Both the position numbers and the translations under genes were made by a program. A stretch of 64,000 nucleotides of DNA. Origin: Enoplolaimus lenunculus. Lineage: Eukaryota; Nematoda; Enoplea; Enoplida; Thoracostomopsidae. Under the pieces are notes generated by a model that saw nothing but the letters and a program-made list of their open reading frames with translations, was not told the origin of the DNA and ran no database searches. The stretch is from contig JASANG010000236.1 of NCBI GenBank assembly GCA_030248215.1, positions 62,001 through 126,000 of the forward strand, in the 5' to 3' direction. This document shows positions 33,779 through 46,591 of the stretch, one piece after another. Positions within the stretch are counted from its first letter, which is position 1. Each line of letters opens with the position of its first letter.

Positions 33779-34439
33779 CTTAAAGTAACATAAGTTTCAA
33801 GATCAATTCAAAAATATATAATTTAGAGCAGAGTTGAAACTAAATAGTCGAAACGAAACTTTACTCAAGCCTTTTAGACCACAAAGCAGCTGTTACCTCG
33901 ACAATATTCATTCATAGCAACAACTAACGGCTTTAAGATTGGGGCTCTATAAACTAGCACACTAAAATATTTAACCAATAACAAACCATCATAAAAGTGT
34001 AATTTAGACTAATTTATGAGCTTAAGATGAAAAACTAAACAGCGAAAATAGAAAACTGCTCGCGAAGGACTACGAGGCACAGTGAACATGAACAACAAAG
34101 AGCGGGACGTGGCAGAAATTTCATTTCACGATGTCAAAGCCTTGTTTAATATTGGTTTACGAGCAGGAATAGCGATATGAAAATAAAAAATTTTTAACCT
34201 CTACAATCCAGCAAGTTATTTATAACGCCTGTAAGAGTACCTCTTTTGTCGTCTCCCCAGATATTTTGAACCCTGTGAAAAAAATTGATTGCTCTGAGTT
34301 AAAACGCATCCATGTGTGGGAAATATATTTAGTTTAATTTAAAATTATATGCTTCAAAAACCGGTACCTATTTTAGAACAGCTGTATTGCATATATTTGG
34401 TACATGGGATATTATAGAGCCTACTACACACACGAGTTT

Positions 34440-34730
34440 ATGCCCGTATTCTAAATGTGTGTAGCACGTATCACCAGTTAGTAATAGGTCTTGTAACTTG
34501 TGAACCAATGAATGCTGAAGCTCAAAATTCAACTCATGTACAGATATAGTAGAAACTATTACAAAATAGAAAAGTTTTGTCATAATTTTCCGAGCTCAAA
34601 AAACAGTTCCAAACCAATTTCAAGCAAAGAATCAACGAAAGCCAATGGTGTTTTTCAATCTGTTGCAACACGGCGAAAACTAAGTAGTCGTGGATCCAGA
34701 AATTTCTGACGGGGGAGCGAACACGATATA
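34440..34730. mobile_element. GCCCGTATTCT element fragment next to a hAT-like end
   Basis: GCCCGTATTCTAAATGTGTG and ACCAGTTAGTAATAGGTCTT match the 3623-3846 element. At 34683, CGTGGATCCAGAAATTTCTG ACGGGGG is the TATGAAACGCAA-family hAT end. The two overlap as fragments. Confidence 0.5.
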
Positions 34731-35689
34731 AAAAAGTGAACAAAGCTAGCAAGCAAGAAGCCAACAGCAATTTATAGCGCTGAATCTTAATACAAAATTT
34801 TGGTTATGATATCTGGTGGTGCTCCAGGGGAAGCATTGGCATGGGTTCCCTTTGTTGGATCCGCCAGTAAAGCTCGAGACAATGTCGTGGGTAGGTTTGG
34901 TAGCAACCGTCCACAGCTACAAGGGACCAAAACAAATGGTAGAATGTAGGTTGGCGCGTAATTAAGTTTCGGTTTAAACTGAGCTTTTTAAAAATAACAT
35001 ATTTTAAGTAAGCTGAAATATATATCTTTAAATTGAGTTTTTGTTTCCAAAAGTCTAAAATACAGAGATTGGTAAAAGTAAATCTTAGATCATCCCACAA
35101 CCAACACAAGAGCGTGTATACAAGGAACGAGTTAGAGGGAATGTTTCACCTCTCAAAATTTCTGGAGACAAGAAAAAAGCACTTTTAACAAACTTCAGAA
35201 TAATGTTCTGAATCATAAAGGTCCAAAAAACTTTTTGCACTTAAATTGAAATTTTACTACGCACCTGGCTGTGTATATCGGAAAATGGTTGTTATATTAA
35301 GTTTCGTGAAAGTTTGAAACTGAAATGTGAAAAATAACTAGAATTTTAATGGAAACTGGAAAGCTTATCTTTTCAAAAATATGTTACGAAATATAACTTT
35401 AAATTGAGGTCGGCAGTTTCCAAAAATTAAAATACATCGATTTCTATGGTAATAATGTCAAATTCGACTTAATCTCATAAAATGATAATTTTAATTTTCT
35501 TAAAAGTTAGAAAATGAAAAATAAAAAAATACGGAATTCTATGAAAATTAAGTTTATAACTTTTATAGAGAATAAACTCAACGGACAATGAGTTGAATAC
35601 TCAAAAACAGCATAACTCCACAGGCCATTAACCGAGGGCGTATGATATGCATATTTTTACTAGGTCTACGTTCTGTCGTTGAACGGCAT

Positions 35690-35855
35690 CAGTAAAACCA
35701 CAATTGCAGAATACAAAGCCGTAACAGTTGTATACGCATATGCCTAGGGTTAACCCAAAGCCTAACCGTAGGAATGAGCTCAACTTAAGCCTAAGCCTAA
35801 GTCTAAGCAAAACATAGTTTAAAGCATAAGCTTACTCTAATAACGGAACGTTAAA
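35690..35855. mobile_element. TTAGGC-type MITE, degraded ends
   Basis: CATATGCCTAGGGTTAACCC, CCTAACCGTAGGAATGAGCT, CTTAAGCCTAAGCCTAAGTC, AAAGCATAAGCTTACTCTAA and GGAACG follow the family order. Confidence 0.65.
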
Positions 35856-35859
35856 CCTG

Positions 35860-37215
35860 AATTGCGCCGAAGAATCAAAAATTTGTAAGTTGCATGGCTT
35901 ATGGGTTTTGCCGGGGCCCCAGGTGTCCCTGGATTCCATTCTAGAACGAAAAGGGGGTCGTACCTTTGGCAAAGGCGCTGACAGCTGTTAGTTACCAATG
36001 GCAACCAGTTAGTGGGGTTGACTTTCCTTCCTAAAACAGGAACGCTTGAATAAGACCAAATTTATAACATACAGATTATGTTTATAGAGTTTCAGCAAAC
36101 AATCTGTCTTTAGAGCAGAATAGATTAAGCTCTCGCAGACGTATGTGTTGTGCCCACGGTTTAAGCGTTCAAAGTTGGTTTCTATAGGCAGGCCAGTTTC
36201 CGTCAATCCCTTATGAGGGTCACCCAGATTCAAGCCCCTTTCAAGAATTTAAAAAAATGGCGTGGGATACAGTCTCTAAACTTAGATCGCTTTTATATTT
36301 TTGTCTGGAAAAAATTACCGCCTTGACCGCAAGAGGGTGTAGCTTCACCGTTGTGCTTGCTTTGATATGGTTTGTTTGGCAGGAACTATTCTAGACTATT
36401 GTCCAGTATAAGCTTTCAATTTACGAATGGTCAAAATAAACTACGACGACCATTTAGATTAGATGACCGTTGTCAATATTTAGAGACTTGGCCTAGGTTT
36501 ACTTTAGACCGTGGCGCAGCAGCCGGTGGGGAGGGTCATGGATGACGGAGTTTCGTAGTTTTGAAACGAGAAAAGTTAGCGTAAATGTAAAATGGTATAG
36601 AAAAATAATCAGAACCCTACTTCACGAATTATTAAAATTGCATTTGGCTTCTTGCTCGCTTCTCTCGCGAAATATATCTTCCATCATGAGACATAGCACC
36701 CCAACATAGGTGAATCCCTCCGTTTTTAAATCAGCTCCTGAGCCATTAAGGTACGACCACAACAATCCAACAGAGCTGCAACTGCGCGGAGGGGGGTCAA
36801 GAATGGCAACGTCCATTCGATCAAAAAAGTAATGGCTCTCCAAATGGACAACTATTCGATTTAGAAAATTCTGTTAGTAAAATTTTACTGATTCCGCGAG
36901 ACCCTTCATACTCCCTTCTACTAACAATTTATGCTTACAGGATAATCCTCTGAAACAATTCTAAACTACGGCAGAACATTAGTGAAGGATACACCGTACC
37001 TAGTTGTTTGGCATTAAATAAACACACACAGTATTGCTTTTAGCAAGCAGGGTTGTATTCGAGAGACAAATATATTTCCCATAATTCATGAGGGTACGAT
37101 AAAATATCGATACTCTTTGACAAATACAATTGTTTTGAAGACGAACTGTGTTTCTTCAAATACACTGGTTCTCTGCAAACTTTTACGTGAGGATTTATAC
37201 TATCAGAAAACTAAA
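35860..37215. other. Gene-free stretch
   Basis: No supported exon. A short minus-strand frame at 36622-36843 contains a GGAGGGATTC block of MITE character and was not accepted as coding. Confidence 0.3.
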
Positions 37216-37289
37216 CCCTGGCTGAACCAGTGTTTAATACGGTTTACCAAGGCAAAATCATTGCTTTTGGCAAATTTTTTCGTGTAAGG

Positions 37290-37635
37290 ATGCCGTTGTC
37301 GCGCGGCGTCGTATACCGCCGCTCGTTGTCGGCAGGCACCTTGCGGTATAGTACACGATCAATTCGAGTGCGATGGTACGGTAACGAAGGTCAACTTTGG
37401 CCGGACTCACCACGCCCATATTCCCCATTTGGAGGCCCCCAACCCAAAAAGAGGCAACCACCACAACAAGGTATTAAACAAAAATTTAAAAAGTATTTTG
37501 ATAGTCACAAGGAACCCTTACCCCGGAATTTTTGGAAGGCCCTACCCTAACCTGCTCGTGCACTGACGACAACGGACAGTAACAGACGGTACTTAATGAC
37601 ATTAAAGTTTCAGGTATAACGCCGCCCTAAATGTT
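37290..37635. mobile_element. GC-rich MITE fragments (CCGTTGTCGCGCGGCGTCG type)
   Basis: TGCCGTTGTCGCGCGGCGTC, GTATACCGCCGC and, at 37560-37630, ACGACAACGGACAGTAACAG and TATAACGCCGCCCTA resemble the 17550 and 24425 elements. The plus-strand open frame here is a by-product of GC-rich repeat sequence. Confidence 0.5.
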
Positions 37636-38159
37636 TTGCTCAATTTAAGCAGAAAAGAAATTCGAAATCTCGAATATGACCCCTGACCTGAAATAGCTAC
37701 AGATCGAGTTAAATTTCATTACCAAATTGCATACTCTTTTGAATGTTTCCGAACTTCAAAAACAAAACAAACAACGCCGCTCTACTCTTAAATTCCGAAT
37801 GCAAGGCAATCGGTTGAAATATGCAGCCGTTTTCGCGTCGTTCTACGTTACATTTTCGTGGCCAGTAGCAATCAATCATAATAAAAAATTGAGGCATTTT
37901 TGACATTTTATACTGCCGCCATACAATTATAATTGCTCAGGTATGGTGAGCGACATGTAGGCCCAACCATGAGGAGATTATGAGAACCAGAGTGCCACAA
38001 TTAGGTTCTTGACTGGGTACGTTTTATTAACTGGTGTACAAGGAAAAGATCGGCTGTTCTTGCGGTAGGGCAAAGATGTTTGGATTGTATTTTTTAATAA
38101 AGTAGGACGCGGTGTGGTACATTACCCTCAAGCTGAGATGTCCTGGTTTTCCGCGTAGT

Positions 38160-38290
38160 TGCAATAAAGTATTAGCTTAGGCTAATCTGCGTAGGCTTAG
38201 GCTTACATTTGCGCCTAGGCTTAGCTATAGGCTTATCCTTATGTCGGGGCTCAGGCGTAGCGTTAGGAATATGCTTATATCTAGCTTATA
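38160..38290. mobile_element. TTAGGC-type MITE, reverse orientation
   Basis: TTAGCTTAGGCTAATCTGCG, TAGGCTTAGGCTTACATTTG, AGGCTTAGCTATAGGCTTAT and GTTAGGAATATGCTTATATC are the family interior inverted. Ends are not clear. Confidence 0.65.
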
Positions 38291-38649
38291 TTCGAACAAA
38301 CTGTAGAGGTCGAAAATCTGAATTTTATAACCCTTTCTCACATGAGCTTTTTATAAGAACTAATTCAAGCCACGATTCGTATCGCTGAAACACGGGTGGG
38401 ATGCGTCTACCATCACCACTTAGCTATATGACATTCACGCTCGAGCCCGATTGCGCTCACACGTCTAATAATGAGTTTGTGCTGCTCAAAAGTGTAGTAA
38501 TTGCTAAACACTGCGCATTGTATATTAATACACGTATAGAGATTGCTATAAGTTGCTCACAGTCTACTCTATGTGATATATGCTACAATGCCACTTCCAA
38601 ATAGTAATTCGATTTTGGATGGCAAAACCATGTAATCCTCAAAACTCAG

Positions 38650-40460
38650 AGTTAATATTCAACTTCTTGTTTTGAAAGTTGGACGTCCGGTTCCGGTATT
38701 GACGATGAGTTAAATTTTGCTCCGGTTACAATTTTGACGAAAGTCCGGCTGTTTCATCTAATCTTGTTTAGACTGAACACAGACCAAGATTAAAGGTTGT
38801 TAGGTTAGAATCGGTACGTTTTTCTATATATGCAAACTTATCCTCCTATCACGAAAGTTCTCTTGTAACATTAATTTACATATAAACCTTAATAAGCCAG
38901 AAACTAACGAACTCAAATTAGTGGGACCGGCTCCGGAAATACGATTAACATTTTGGGATTTTCTACATTCATTTAGTAAATCGTTAACAATGGCTCAATA
39001 ACGCAGTAGTTCCATCTTGCAAAGAATGACAAAAATCAATTCGTAATTTGGGGAGAGCGGTACACCCCCGTACCGTTTACGGAACTCGGGTAGTTTCTGT
39101 GGAACGTGTATGATTATAAATGGCTATTCGCGACTAAATTAGATTATTCTAAGGTCAATAGCAGCAAGTCTCGAAATTAAGCATCTAAAGTTACGGACGA
39201 CATAGCTAGCGAGCAATTCCTCTGTAATTATTGCTCGTTCTATAAACTATGAGTTGTTTTAGATGTGCTCCGGAAGTTTTCAACGACTTGCTCCGAGATG
39301 AGGCATAAGCTTAGGGAGTTGATATTTGGTGTTCTGGTCGTTGACGATACTTCTTGTGTTTCTAAATTTTAATAGTTTGTAAAAGTGAACATTGGAGGAA
39401 TAATGCGTGCTGTCCCGTAGACAAAGAAGAGGCAGGGGGCTTCGACCCTTGGAGAACTTTAGCCTCTATCTAGAAAATTTGCAACCTTGCTTGTAAGTCA
39501 ACAAAAACCCTTGTATGCTCCTTCTGAAACTTCTAATAACTGTTGCATGTTTTACAAACTGCAATTTGCGTTGATGCTGCAAAGTTACTTCTGAAATGTG
39601 TTACAATATCAGCTCCAATATTTTACAAGGAACTGTTGTAGGACGGTTTTTCGTTCTTCCGAGATATGAACAAGTAACAGATGTATTCACCGCCTCCTAT
39701 GTCGCAATTGCCTGTACGCGGAGTGTACATTTCTTCATTAGATCCATACATCACCGCAAAAATACAAAATATTCCATAAAATAATTAAATATCAGCACCG
39801 TTTCGGGTTCCTCTTGTCAACCAGAGAGTCTATCGAATAGGGATCAAAGGCCGTGTGCCCAACTTTTTGGCCTTTTGCCAAATTTCCAGAGGCGTCGTGC
39901 GTCATCGCATATTTATAAATACCTACAGCAATAGCATAGAATATTCTAATAGAAATTACTGGTTTATGCTTGGAATAGTTGTTTGCCAAAAGCTTTGCCA
40001 GAAACATTAGTAACTACCAGTTTAAGCATAGCTTTTAAGTTCAGGCACGAATATATAACATAGTGAGCCCCCTTAGCGACGTATTTGAATATCTTTCCAC
40101 GTTAAACGTATCTATATATTAAATTATAAAATGAGGTCGAAAATGAAATAATCTGAATGCTTAAACTCTGATGAGAGGCCACCTGCCAGCAACGAACCCC
40201 AATTTTGAACATTCCCTCTTGCGGAATGGGTGTCTAAGTTTAGGTTTTGCACCTTTAACAATGCATATTTTACGACTTGTATCGTGAGAGAGAGAAAGAG
40301 AGAGTGTGACACAATAGAACTAAACACGAAATATAGTAATTTGATCTAAATGCTTTTGTATTTTCTAAATGCAACCGCTATGTACACGTACACAGCTTTG
40401 AACAAACTAGAAAAAGTTTTTTTTAGCTTAAAGTAAAACTAAATGTATTATTGTTAGGTA
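38650..40460. other. Gene-free stretch
   Basis: No supported exon or bounded repeat. A short GAGAGAGAAAGAGAGAG tract lies near 40287-40304. Confidence 0.3.
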
Positions 40461-40467
40461 CCTGGCA

Positions 40468-40680
40468 GGCGGCGGCGAAATCAAGTAATTTGTGACGGGG
40501 GTAGGCAAATGCTATGAAACGCAATTATTACGGTGTTCTATATATGTGGCAAATTTTGATGGGGAAAAATTGTAAGATGAGACTTTATCACGAACAAATT
40601 CTGACGGAGCGGGTGACTGTGTACGCCATTTCTCCGTCTGGGTCCGTTGGTGATGGCCGGTTCTATCGTTGGCTTGCAGG
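40468..40680. mobile_element. hAT-like MITE, copy 4 of the TATGAAACGCAA family
   Basis: CAGGCGGCGGCGAAATCAAG, TGTGACGGGGGTAG, GCTATGAAACGCAATTATTA and CTATATATGTGGCAAATTTT match the other copies. The right side, TTCTGACGGAGCGGGTGACT, parallels the 22195 copy. Confidence 0.65.
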
Positions 40681-41013
40681 AAAACCTAATTCTGTACGAT
40701 GAACAGTGGAGGTTTACAAAAATATTGTTTAAAAAAACTTTTCTTACATTTTAGAATTTATGTTCCCTGCAATCTGCAGTTAAGGATTGATAGAAAGAAG
40801 TTGGGGGGTGATTAAGTCACCTCTGTCCCGGTGGTGTATAAAATTCAAATTGTTCATCTGAAACTCACAATGTGTTTTCTAGTGTACTAAAGGTAACGAT
40901 ACCTGCAGACTTTCACCTTCTTCAGCTGTAACGATGCCCAGCAGAGCCGAAATTGTACGGGGGTTACAGGTTTTTGCTTTAACATATTTTTTCATATTCT
41001 AAAGTTACAATTG

Positions 41014-41077
41014 TAGGGGCGCCCCAAAATTATTCGGTGCCCCTCCAAACTTATTTTTCTGCGGACGCCCCTGCAAT
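41014..41077. repeat. Short hAT-like foldback
   Basis: GTAGGGGCGCCCC and, inverted, GCAGGGGCGTCCGCAG bound about 62 bp. The inner pair GGTGCCCCTCC / GGGGCGCCCC strengthens the fold. It is probably a minimal derivative with CAGGGGCG ends. Confidence 0.45.
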
Positions 41078-41344
41078 GCGTGAAGTCTTGTTAAATTGAC
41101 TGGTAACTTTCTATGGCAAAAAATTTAAGGGAACTGTTCGTAACTAGAAAGCCGCAGAAAACCTTAGCCAAGCCGAAGAAAATTAGTCCTTGCGTTCACA
41201 TACTTGCAGAGATATATAGTATTTCGCGTAAAGAATGTTTTTACACGCCTAACGTGACTTAGTCGGTTTTGAGTCAACAAAGTGATACAGGAGCAAGCTA
41301 CAGTTTCCACAGCAGATTAAAAGTTAAGCATATATAGATCAAGG

Positions 41345-41565
41345 GCGGATTGTTTTTCTGCTGGATTGCAACAGGGTAAGCCTAAGCTTTACACTAACTT
41401 TTTGCTTTATCGTGGAATAGTGTCAGGCATTGGCTTAAGTATAAGTATAAGCGCATTCTTACGCTTAGGCATACGTTTAGGTATAAGCTCATTCTTACGC
41501 TTAGGTTTAGGCTGAGGCTTGGGTATAAGCTTATTCTACTGTTACAACCCTGTTCTGTACACTGG
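41345..41565. mobile_element. TTAGGC-type MITE, reverse orientation
   Basis: The left end, ATATAGATCAAGGGCGGATT, keeps the AGATCAGGGGCGG terminal block; the right end is CCTGTTCTGTACACTGGCC. Inside are TTGCAACAGGGTAAGCCTAA, two copies of ATTCTTACGCTTAGG and GTATAAGCTTATTCTACTGT. This copy has one extra internal unit compared with 49470-49645. Confidence 0.82.
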
Positions 41566-41864
41566 CCAAAGTTGGCAGCATGTAGAAGAACTCCTGAACA
41601 TGCATAGGTAGAATACTCTGAATTCGCCGCAAAATCATGTAAACATGAATAATATTAGAGCACCATAAGCTACCTTTAACGCCACGTTACCGTTTAGCAA
41701 TAGTGATCTAAAAATATTTATTCAAAACAAGTACCGACCCAAACCGTTTTGCAACCGTTAAAATTTTGCACCGAAGCGTAAAAAACAAACTTTCCATGCT
41801 CACCGAACCTTGTACGCACTCGCTCTAGGAGCCCAGCATGAGACTGTGCGTTGGATAAACTCAC

Positions 41865-42000
41865 CAATGGTTGCAGTGCGCCAGCAGTCGCTATATTTTG
41901 GCTTATTACACGTTGAATTTTTGGCTTGTTGTCCGTAAATTTTACTAAACAATTGCCTACGCTCACATCGGCAGAGAGCTCGACGTAGATGTGGCAATGG
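41865..42000 (-). CDS. Isolated candidate exon, unrecognised
   Basis: A 136-nt segment lies between a good acceptor (GTAAGTTCAG) and a perfect donor (CATTG/GTGAGT). It is open in one frame, encoding 45 residues with HCHIYVELSADVSVG and FTDNKPKIQRVISQN. The composition looks like ordinary folded protein. No neighbouring exon was found within several kb, and strand agrees with all other genes. The family is unknown. It could be chance, but the paired splice sites make that less likely. Confidence 0.42.
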
Positions 42001-42489
42001 CTGAACTTACACGATTTATAAGCGGGGCGTAATCTTTTTCAGGGAGGCGCTAGCAATTTTTCCAGCGGGGCAGAGTTTAACCTTCCCTCCTTCGGGCAAC
42101 AGTACCACATGGCATATACGTACGCTACGTGTTGTATTTTCGATCACTTTAAATGAGTACAACGCTAATTTATGGTGCTATTTTAGGCAAAAGACTATTT
42201 AGACAACATTTCCTGTCTTAAACTACACAGAACAGAGCGCACCCAGCGCATGAAATATGACCCCTATTTTCGTACTTTATTTTTAACCTTGAACATACGT
42301 TGTCTTCAGCTTTTTATTGCCATTTAAGAGAGTGCTTATAGAAGAATTGAAATGATTTTTTACGAATCACACTGCAAATTCTGTAAAAAATACGTCGAGA
42401 TATAATAACGAGATTGCTAGCGGAATAGGACGATTTTCGCCCGTTCATTTCTCACTAAAACATCTACATAGCCCAAACATACTTCTTGG

Positions 42490-42745
42490 AGTCGGGCCCG
42501 TAGCCAAGGGAAGCCAGCGGGGACTGAGCACACCTGGAAACATTTGCCCCCCCACCCCCTTGCAAGGTGACCTGGCAACAGGACTGTATGACGTCCCTAT
42601 TGCATCGTTAAAGTGATGTCCGGAAATGTTTTCAATAGTCCGCGTTATGTTTGACCCGGGCCACGGGTAGCGGCTCGATTAGGTTCGGCGTCCAACCACA
42701 AAATGCCCCCTGAAAATTTTCGATCCTGACAAGGCGCCGTCCTGC
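42490..42745. mobile_element. hAT-like remnant with GGGCCCGTAGCCA end
   Basis: GTCGGGCCCGTAGCCAAGGG and a GC-rich interior (CCCCCACCCCCTTGCAAGGT) suggest a relative of 52768-52931, but the right terminus is not convincing. Confidence 0.35.
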
Positions 42746-43144
42746 ATGACGCTTACCGTTTTCAAAAGTGTTCAGAAGTATATATTTAGTGCAATCCTCT
42801 ATTTATTCTGTCTAAATACGGCGATAAACCCAAACTAGTGGGATCTCAGCAGGGTTGGGCCATAAAGTTGTTGGTTTGAATGTATAATCCACACAACATT
42901 GCAACTATTAATATAACTAAGCAGTGTCGAATGTATCACAAAGCGGTTGAGATTTTTTGAAATTCGTTTTTACATAAATTGTCAAATTCAAATCAAGCAA
43001 GACAATTTGTCGTTTGAATAAGAAACTTAAATTGAAAATCACTGCTTGAATTTGAAAAATCAAAAATAACCAAAACATAGGTAACTTCAAGCCTGTTCGG
43101 GTCTAAATTGTACACAAATCATATCATGCGTGCAACAGGTAAGT

Positions 43145-43280
43145 TTTGAGGGTGACTTCAGCATCCAGGACATTGAAGCATTCTTGGCTTCAGTGTCCAG
43201 GATACTGAAGACAAAAACTTCATTATCAAGGATATTGAAGCCAAACAAGCTTTAGTGTCCATGACACTACCCACTCAAAA
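43145..43280. repeat. Short tandem repeat of self-complementary CTTCAGTGTCCAGGATATTGAAG-like units
   Basis: Four units of about 32 bp each start CTTCA and end TGAAG (for example CTTCAGTGTCCAGGATACTG), so each unit can fold. The unit closing the array reads AGTGTCCATGACACTACC. Confidence 0.7.
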
Positions 43281-43437
43281 GTTATTTGGTGTGCGCGTGA
43301 TATTGTGTAAGTTACATTAGTGTTTGAGACAGCCCAGTTGCCAACTACGACAAATAGTTTCACCTTAACATAACGGTACAGTCATTAACTGAAACTATAG
43401 GTATATAAAATATTTGCTCGAAAGTCTTAAACTTAAT

Positions 43438-43642
43438 GGCCAATGTAAAGAACAGGGCCAGTGGTAGTGCAAACATATTCTTAACCCTAAGCCTAAGCCT
43501 AAAGCTTAAGAACTAGCTTATACCTAAGTCTAAGCCTAAACCAACCTAAGCCTAAGTCTAAGCATAAAAATAGTCTAAAGCTTAAGCTTACTTAATTGCA
43601 GTTCCGCAGAACAACGTTCCTTGTTCATTATGTCCATGACCC
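43438..43642. mobile_element. TTAGGC-type MITE with 8-bp target duplication
   Basis: The left end is GGCCAATGTAAAGAACAGGG; the right is TTGTTCATTATGTCCATGAC then CC. Flanks AACTTAAT (43430-43437) and CACTTAAT (43643-43650) differ by one base. The interior has a longer CCTAAG array than most copies (CCTAAACCAACCTAAGCCTA). Confidence 0.85.
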
Positions 43643-44547
43643 CACTTAATAAACCAGCTAGACCCATTAGCATTTAGCCCAAATGCTAAAAAATACTGTC
43701 CCCCAAGCTATTAACCAGCCAGGTAACTTGATTAATTTTTCTCCCGTTTAACTTTAACCCTTAAACGTTTCGCCTCTCGAGTTTCGAGCATATTAACAAA
43801 CTTGACATTTTGCCGCCAACCTCCGACAAAAAACCTGATTTCCGGTTCCTATAGCGACAGCAATGGCGTACAGCGGTGTAGCCAGGATTTCATTTCAGCA
43901 GAGGATAACCCCATCATAATCTTTTTTGCCAGTACGCACAGCGAGTGAGAAAATTCTTTTTGACACCTGTGGGTTATGCGACAGCCTACAAAAGTATCTT
44001 TTGCTGAATCTTCCCGCTATATCCAGGGGATATTGTCGGCTCCCCTTGTTGTATATTTGCCTGATGGCGTATTTTAGATTTTAGATATCAGGGGGCCGGT
44101 ATCGAAAAACAACTAAAATATTAAATCTTCGAACGAAATTGGCAAATCGTTAACGGTGCTTCAATGAGACAATGTCCGTGCCAAACAGAGATGAATTCTG
44201 ATCGGGGGTGGGTACATCTGGGATCCCTCGCTACGACTTTGAGCAAGCGGGTGAGGGCTAAAAAGACAGCGTCTCTTATAGTCGGAAGTACAGAGTAATT
44301 TTCGGCTTCCGGAATCGAATAGTTCAATACGGTAATGCGAGGTTTTGCGTCAGTATTGCAGGTATGGACTGGTAGAACGGACCAACAAAGTTTTGGTTGT
44401 ATTTTCAGATGCGCGGTATCGCCCTGGCCCCATTACAGAGAAAACAGGTAGGCACATACCTGTCGGTATAAGTGCACCGTAAGTGTATGTAACAGCAAAC
44501 ATTGCCATACATGTGCAGATAAACTGTAATATGAAGTTGTTGCAATC

Positions 44548-44645
44548 AACCACATGGTGTACTGCTAGCATGCTTGACTCGAGTGCAAGGTGGCCGAGGT
44601 TCGATATCCGGCGTGGCACCTTAACGTCGGGCAAAACTTCGAACA
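44548..44645 (+). repeat. tRNA-like SINE remnant
   Basis: ATGGTGTACTGCTAGCATGC resembles a D-arm (TGGTGTAGTGGTTAGCATGC in tRNA-derived SINEs). GAGGTTCGATATCCGGCGTG resembles the B box and T-arm with one extra base, followed by GCACC. The spacing is tRNA-sized. Confidence 0.55.
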
Positions 44646-44712
44646 GGGTTCGCGCAGACCGCATAGTATTAACAATACTTTTTCTCTACAAGTTATTTCT
44701 ACGAAAGAGCCG

Positions 44713-45322
44713 ACCCATATCTAGCTCAACATGCCGGAAGTGGGGGGGCAAAACCATTTTTAGGAGGGGTATTTGATGTGGTTTTCGTATATTCAACGTT
44801 AATCTGAAATTTTCCTATGGGAGACCAAAATTTTTCATATGGTGGCTGGACTCACCTGGTTCCCACAGGCTACAGGCTGGCGGAAGGAATAAAACTTGTG
44901 ACAGTATTCAATTAACTTTGTTCGCATTGTTGGAGAAAAGCTATTATTGTTGTTAATCCATACCGTGTAATTTGTATGTAATATTGGCAACGGTAATTAA
45001 TTCTATCCCCCAAACTAGTGATAATTTAACAAACAGAAAACGTTCCTACCCCCGTATCTATAGAAATGTAAGGAATGGGCACTGTTTTACTTTCCAATCG
45101 TTAAGGATTCCGTCTTCCTCTAAACCCCTTGCAATTTGAAGGAAACTTAACCAGAAATGTGAACTGCCACCCTCAAGCAATCCCAAATCAGCTGTTATCG
45201 TAGCAGGGCGGTAACAACTCAGCATCAGAAAGACTTCATTATAATTTTTAGATGTTCTAAATGCTTGGATGCCCCTCCGTGGAAATTTTTAGCCCCACTT
45301 AGCATGTTGAGCTGGCTACGTG
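44713..45322. mobile_element. Non-autonomous hAT-like element with AGCTCAACATGC ends
   Basis: The left end TAGCTCAACATGCCGGAAGT GGGGGGGC pairs with the right end, inverted, CAGCTCAACATGCTAAGTGG GGC. Both continue into AAAAATTTCCACGGAGGGGC-like sequence, and the outer GTAGCCAGCTCA context matches the CAGGCCCGTAGCCAG ends. It is about 610 bp with no coding. Confidence 0.62.
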
Positions 45323-45329
45323 CATGTAC

Positions 45330-46585
45330 TGGTAACATCCACCATTACATAGAGTACATATGTATATGTATACCATTGAAATATGCCCCTTAAACCAAAA
45401 TCCTGACTACGCTCATGAGAGTGAAGCGATGCGCAAAGATAGCATTTGCTTTATTTAGATACACTTGCAACTATGCAAGTTGACGAAAAGAAATATGTAA
45501 ATAATATATTTAAATATATATTTGTAAGTATATATATTCTAAGTTTACTCAATTTGATAAATAAATAATAAAGACGTTTGTTTGAAGAATCAATGATTGT
45601 CTTTCGTCGGCGGTACCTACCTGGCAAAGAGCTGCCGCTGCGAGAACTAAAACACTGTTAAACATGGGCGTGGATCACAGAAAAAACCTAAGGGGGGGGC
45701 TACAGATTGGGGTTCATAGACCATATCAAAACTAGTAGAACTATAAGACTGGAACAATTTTAGTTTGGTTGTGTAAATTATAACCAAATAAACAGAATGC
45801 TATGCTTAAACCTTTTGCTCAAGCATTTATTGCGCTAGTAGCGATAATATATTGGTGCTGAACTCACACATATTTATGTTTCCAACATTTAAACAAATAT
45901 CGATGAATTTACCTTTAGAGATACAAATTACAATATAGCGTTAGAATGCATCGAAATGAATGTTTATGAAATGGTAAACCTGTAAGATGACCCAACCGTT
46001 GCATGCAGCGTGAATTTTCAGTCTTATCATCATTCTAAATGGATTCATCGGGTAATTTAGAATACAGGTTACAACCATTCATTTAAGAACTAAACCTCAG
46101 GTTTCATCTCAGGTAACATATAACACATGGTTGACTAATAAAGTCTCGAAAGACAGGTAATATAGTTGTTTATAAAAACACTACCAGAAGGCTAAGATTA
46201 AATAGGTTTTTAGTGAAAGTTGACATGTGTTCAAATGGAAAAATTAATTCGTATATAAAAGGTCAGCTAACGATAGTTTTGGAATATGTTTATTGAACAC
46301 TAATAAATACAATAGAAGACTATTTTGTAATGATAAGTTGAATATCAGAAATTTAATTTATGAAGAGATACTGGCTCGGTTTTCGAGGACAACGTCACTT
46401 TCAAAAGCGTCGCGTTTTTCCACGGGACAGCAGTAGGTAACAGGATTGGTTGTACACCGGGCCTGTTGCCGGAAAGGGCACCCAATTGCTGGTTTGGGGG
46501 GCGCTTCCGCCCACACTGAAAACCACGAACAATAAAGATGTCGACTTTGCCAATTTCAGCAATTCAAGTGCAAAATATTGTCCGA
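45330..46585. other. Gene-free stretch
   Basis: AT-rich, with a TATATTTAAATATATATTTG tract around 45505-45530. No supported exon or bounded element. Confidence 0.3.
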
Positions 46586-46591
46586 CGTTTA

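Noticed and set aside
37230-37550. Plus-strand frame of 106 codons
   Set aside because: It covers the GC-rich MITE-like blocks, which raise open-frame length; no domain or splice support.
43145-43280. CRISPR-like array
   Set aside because: Four short diverged units without unique spacers, in a eukaryotic repeat-rich context.
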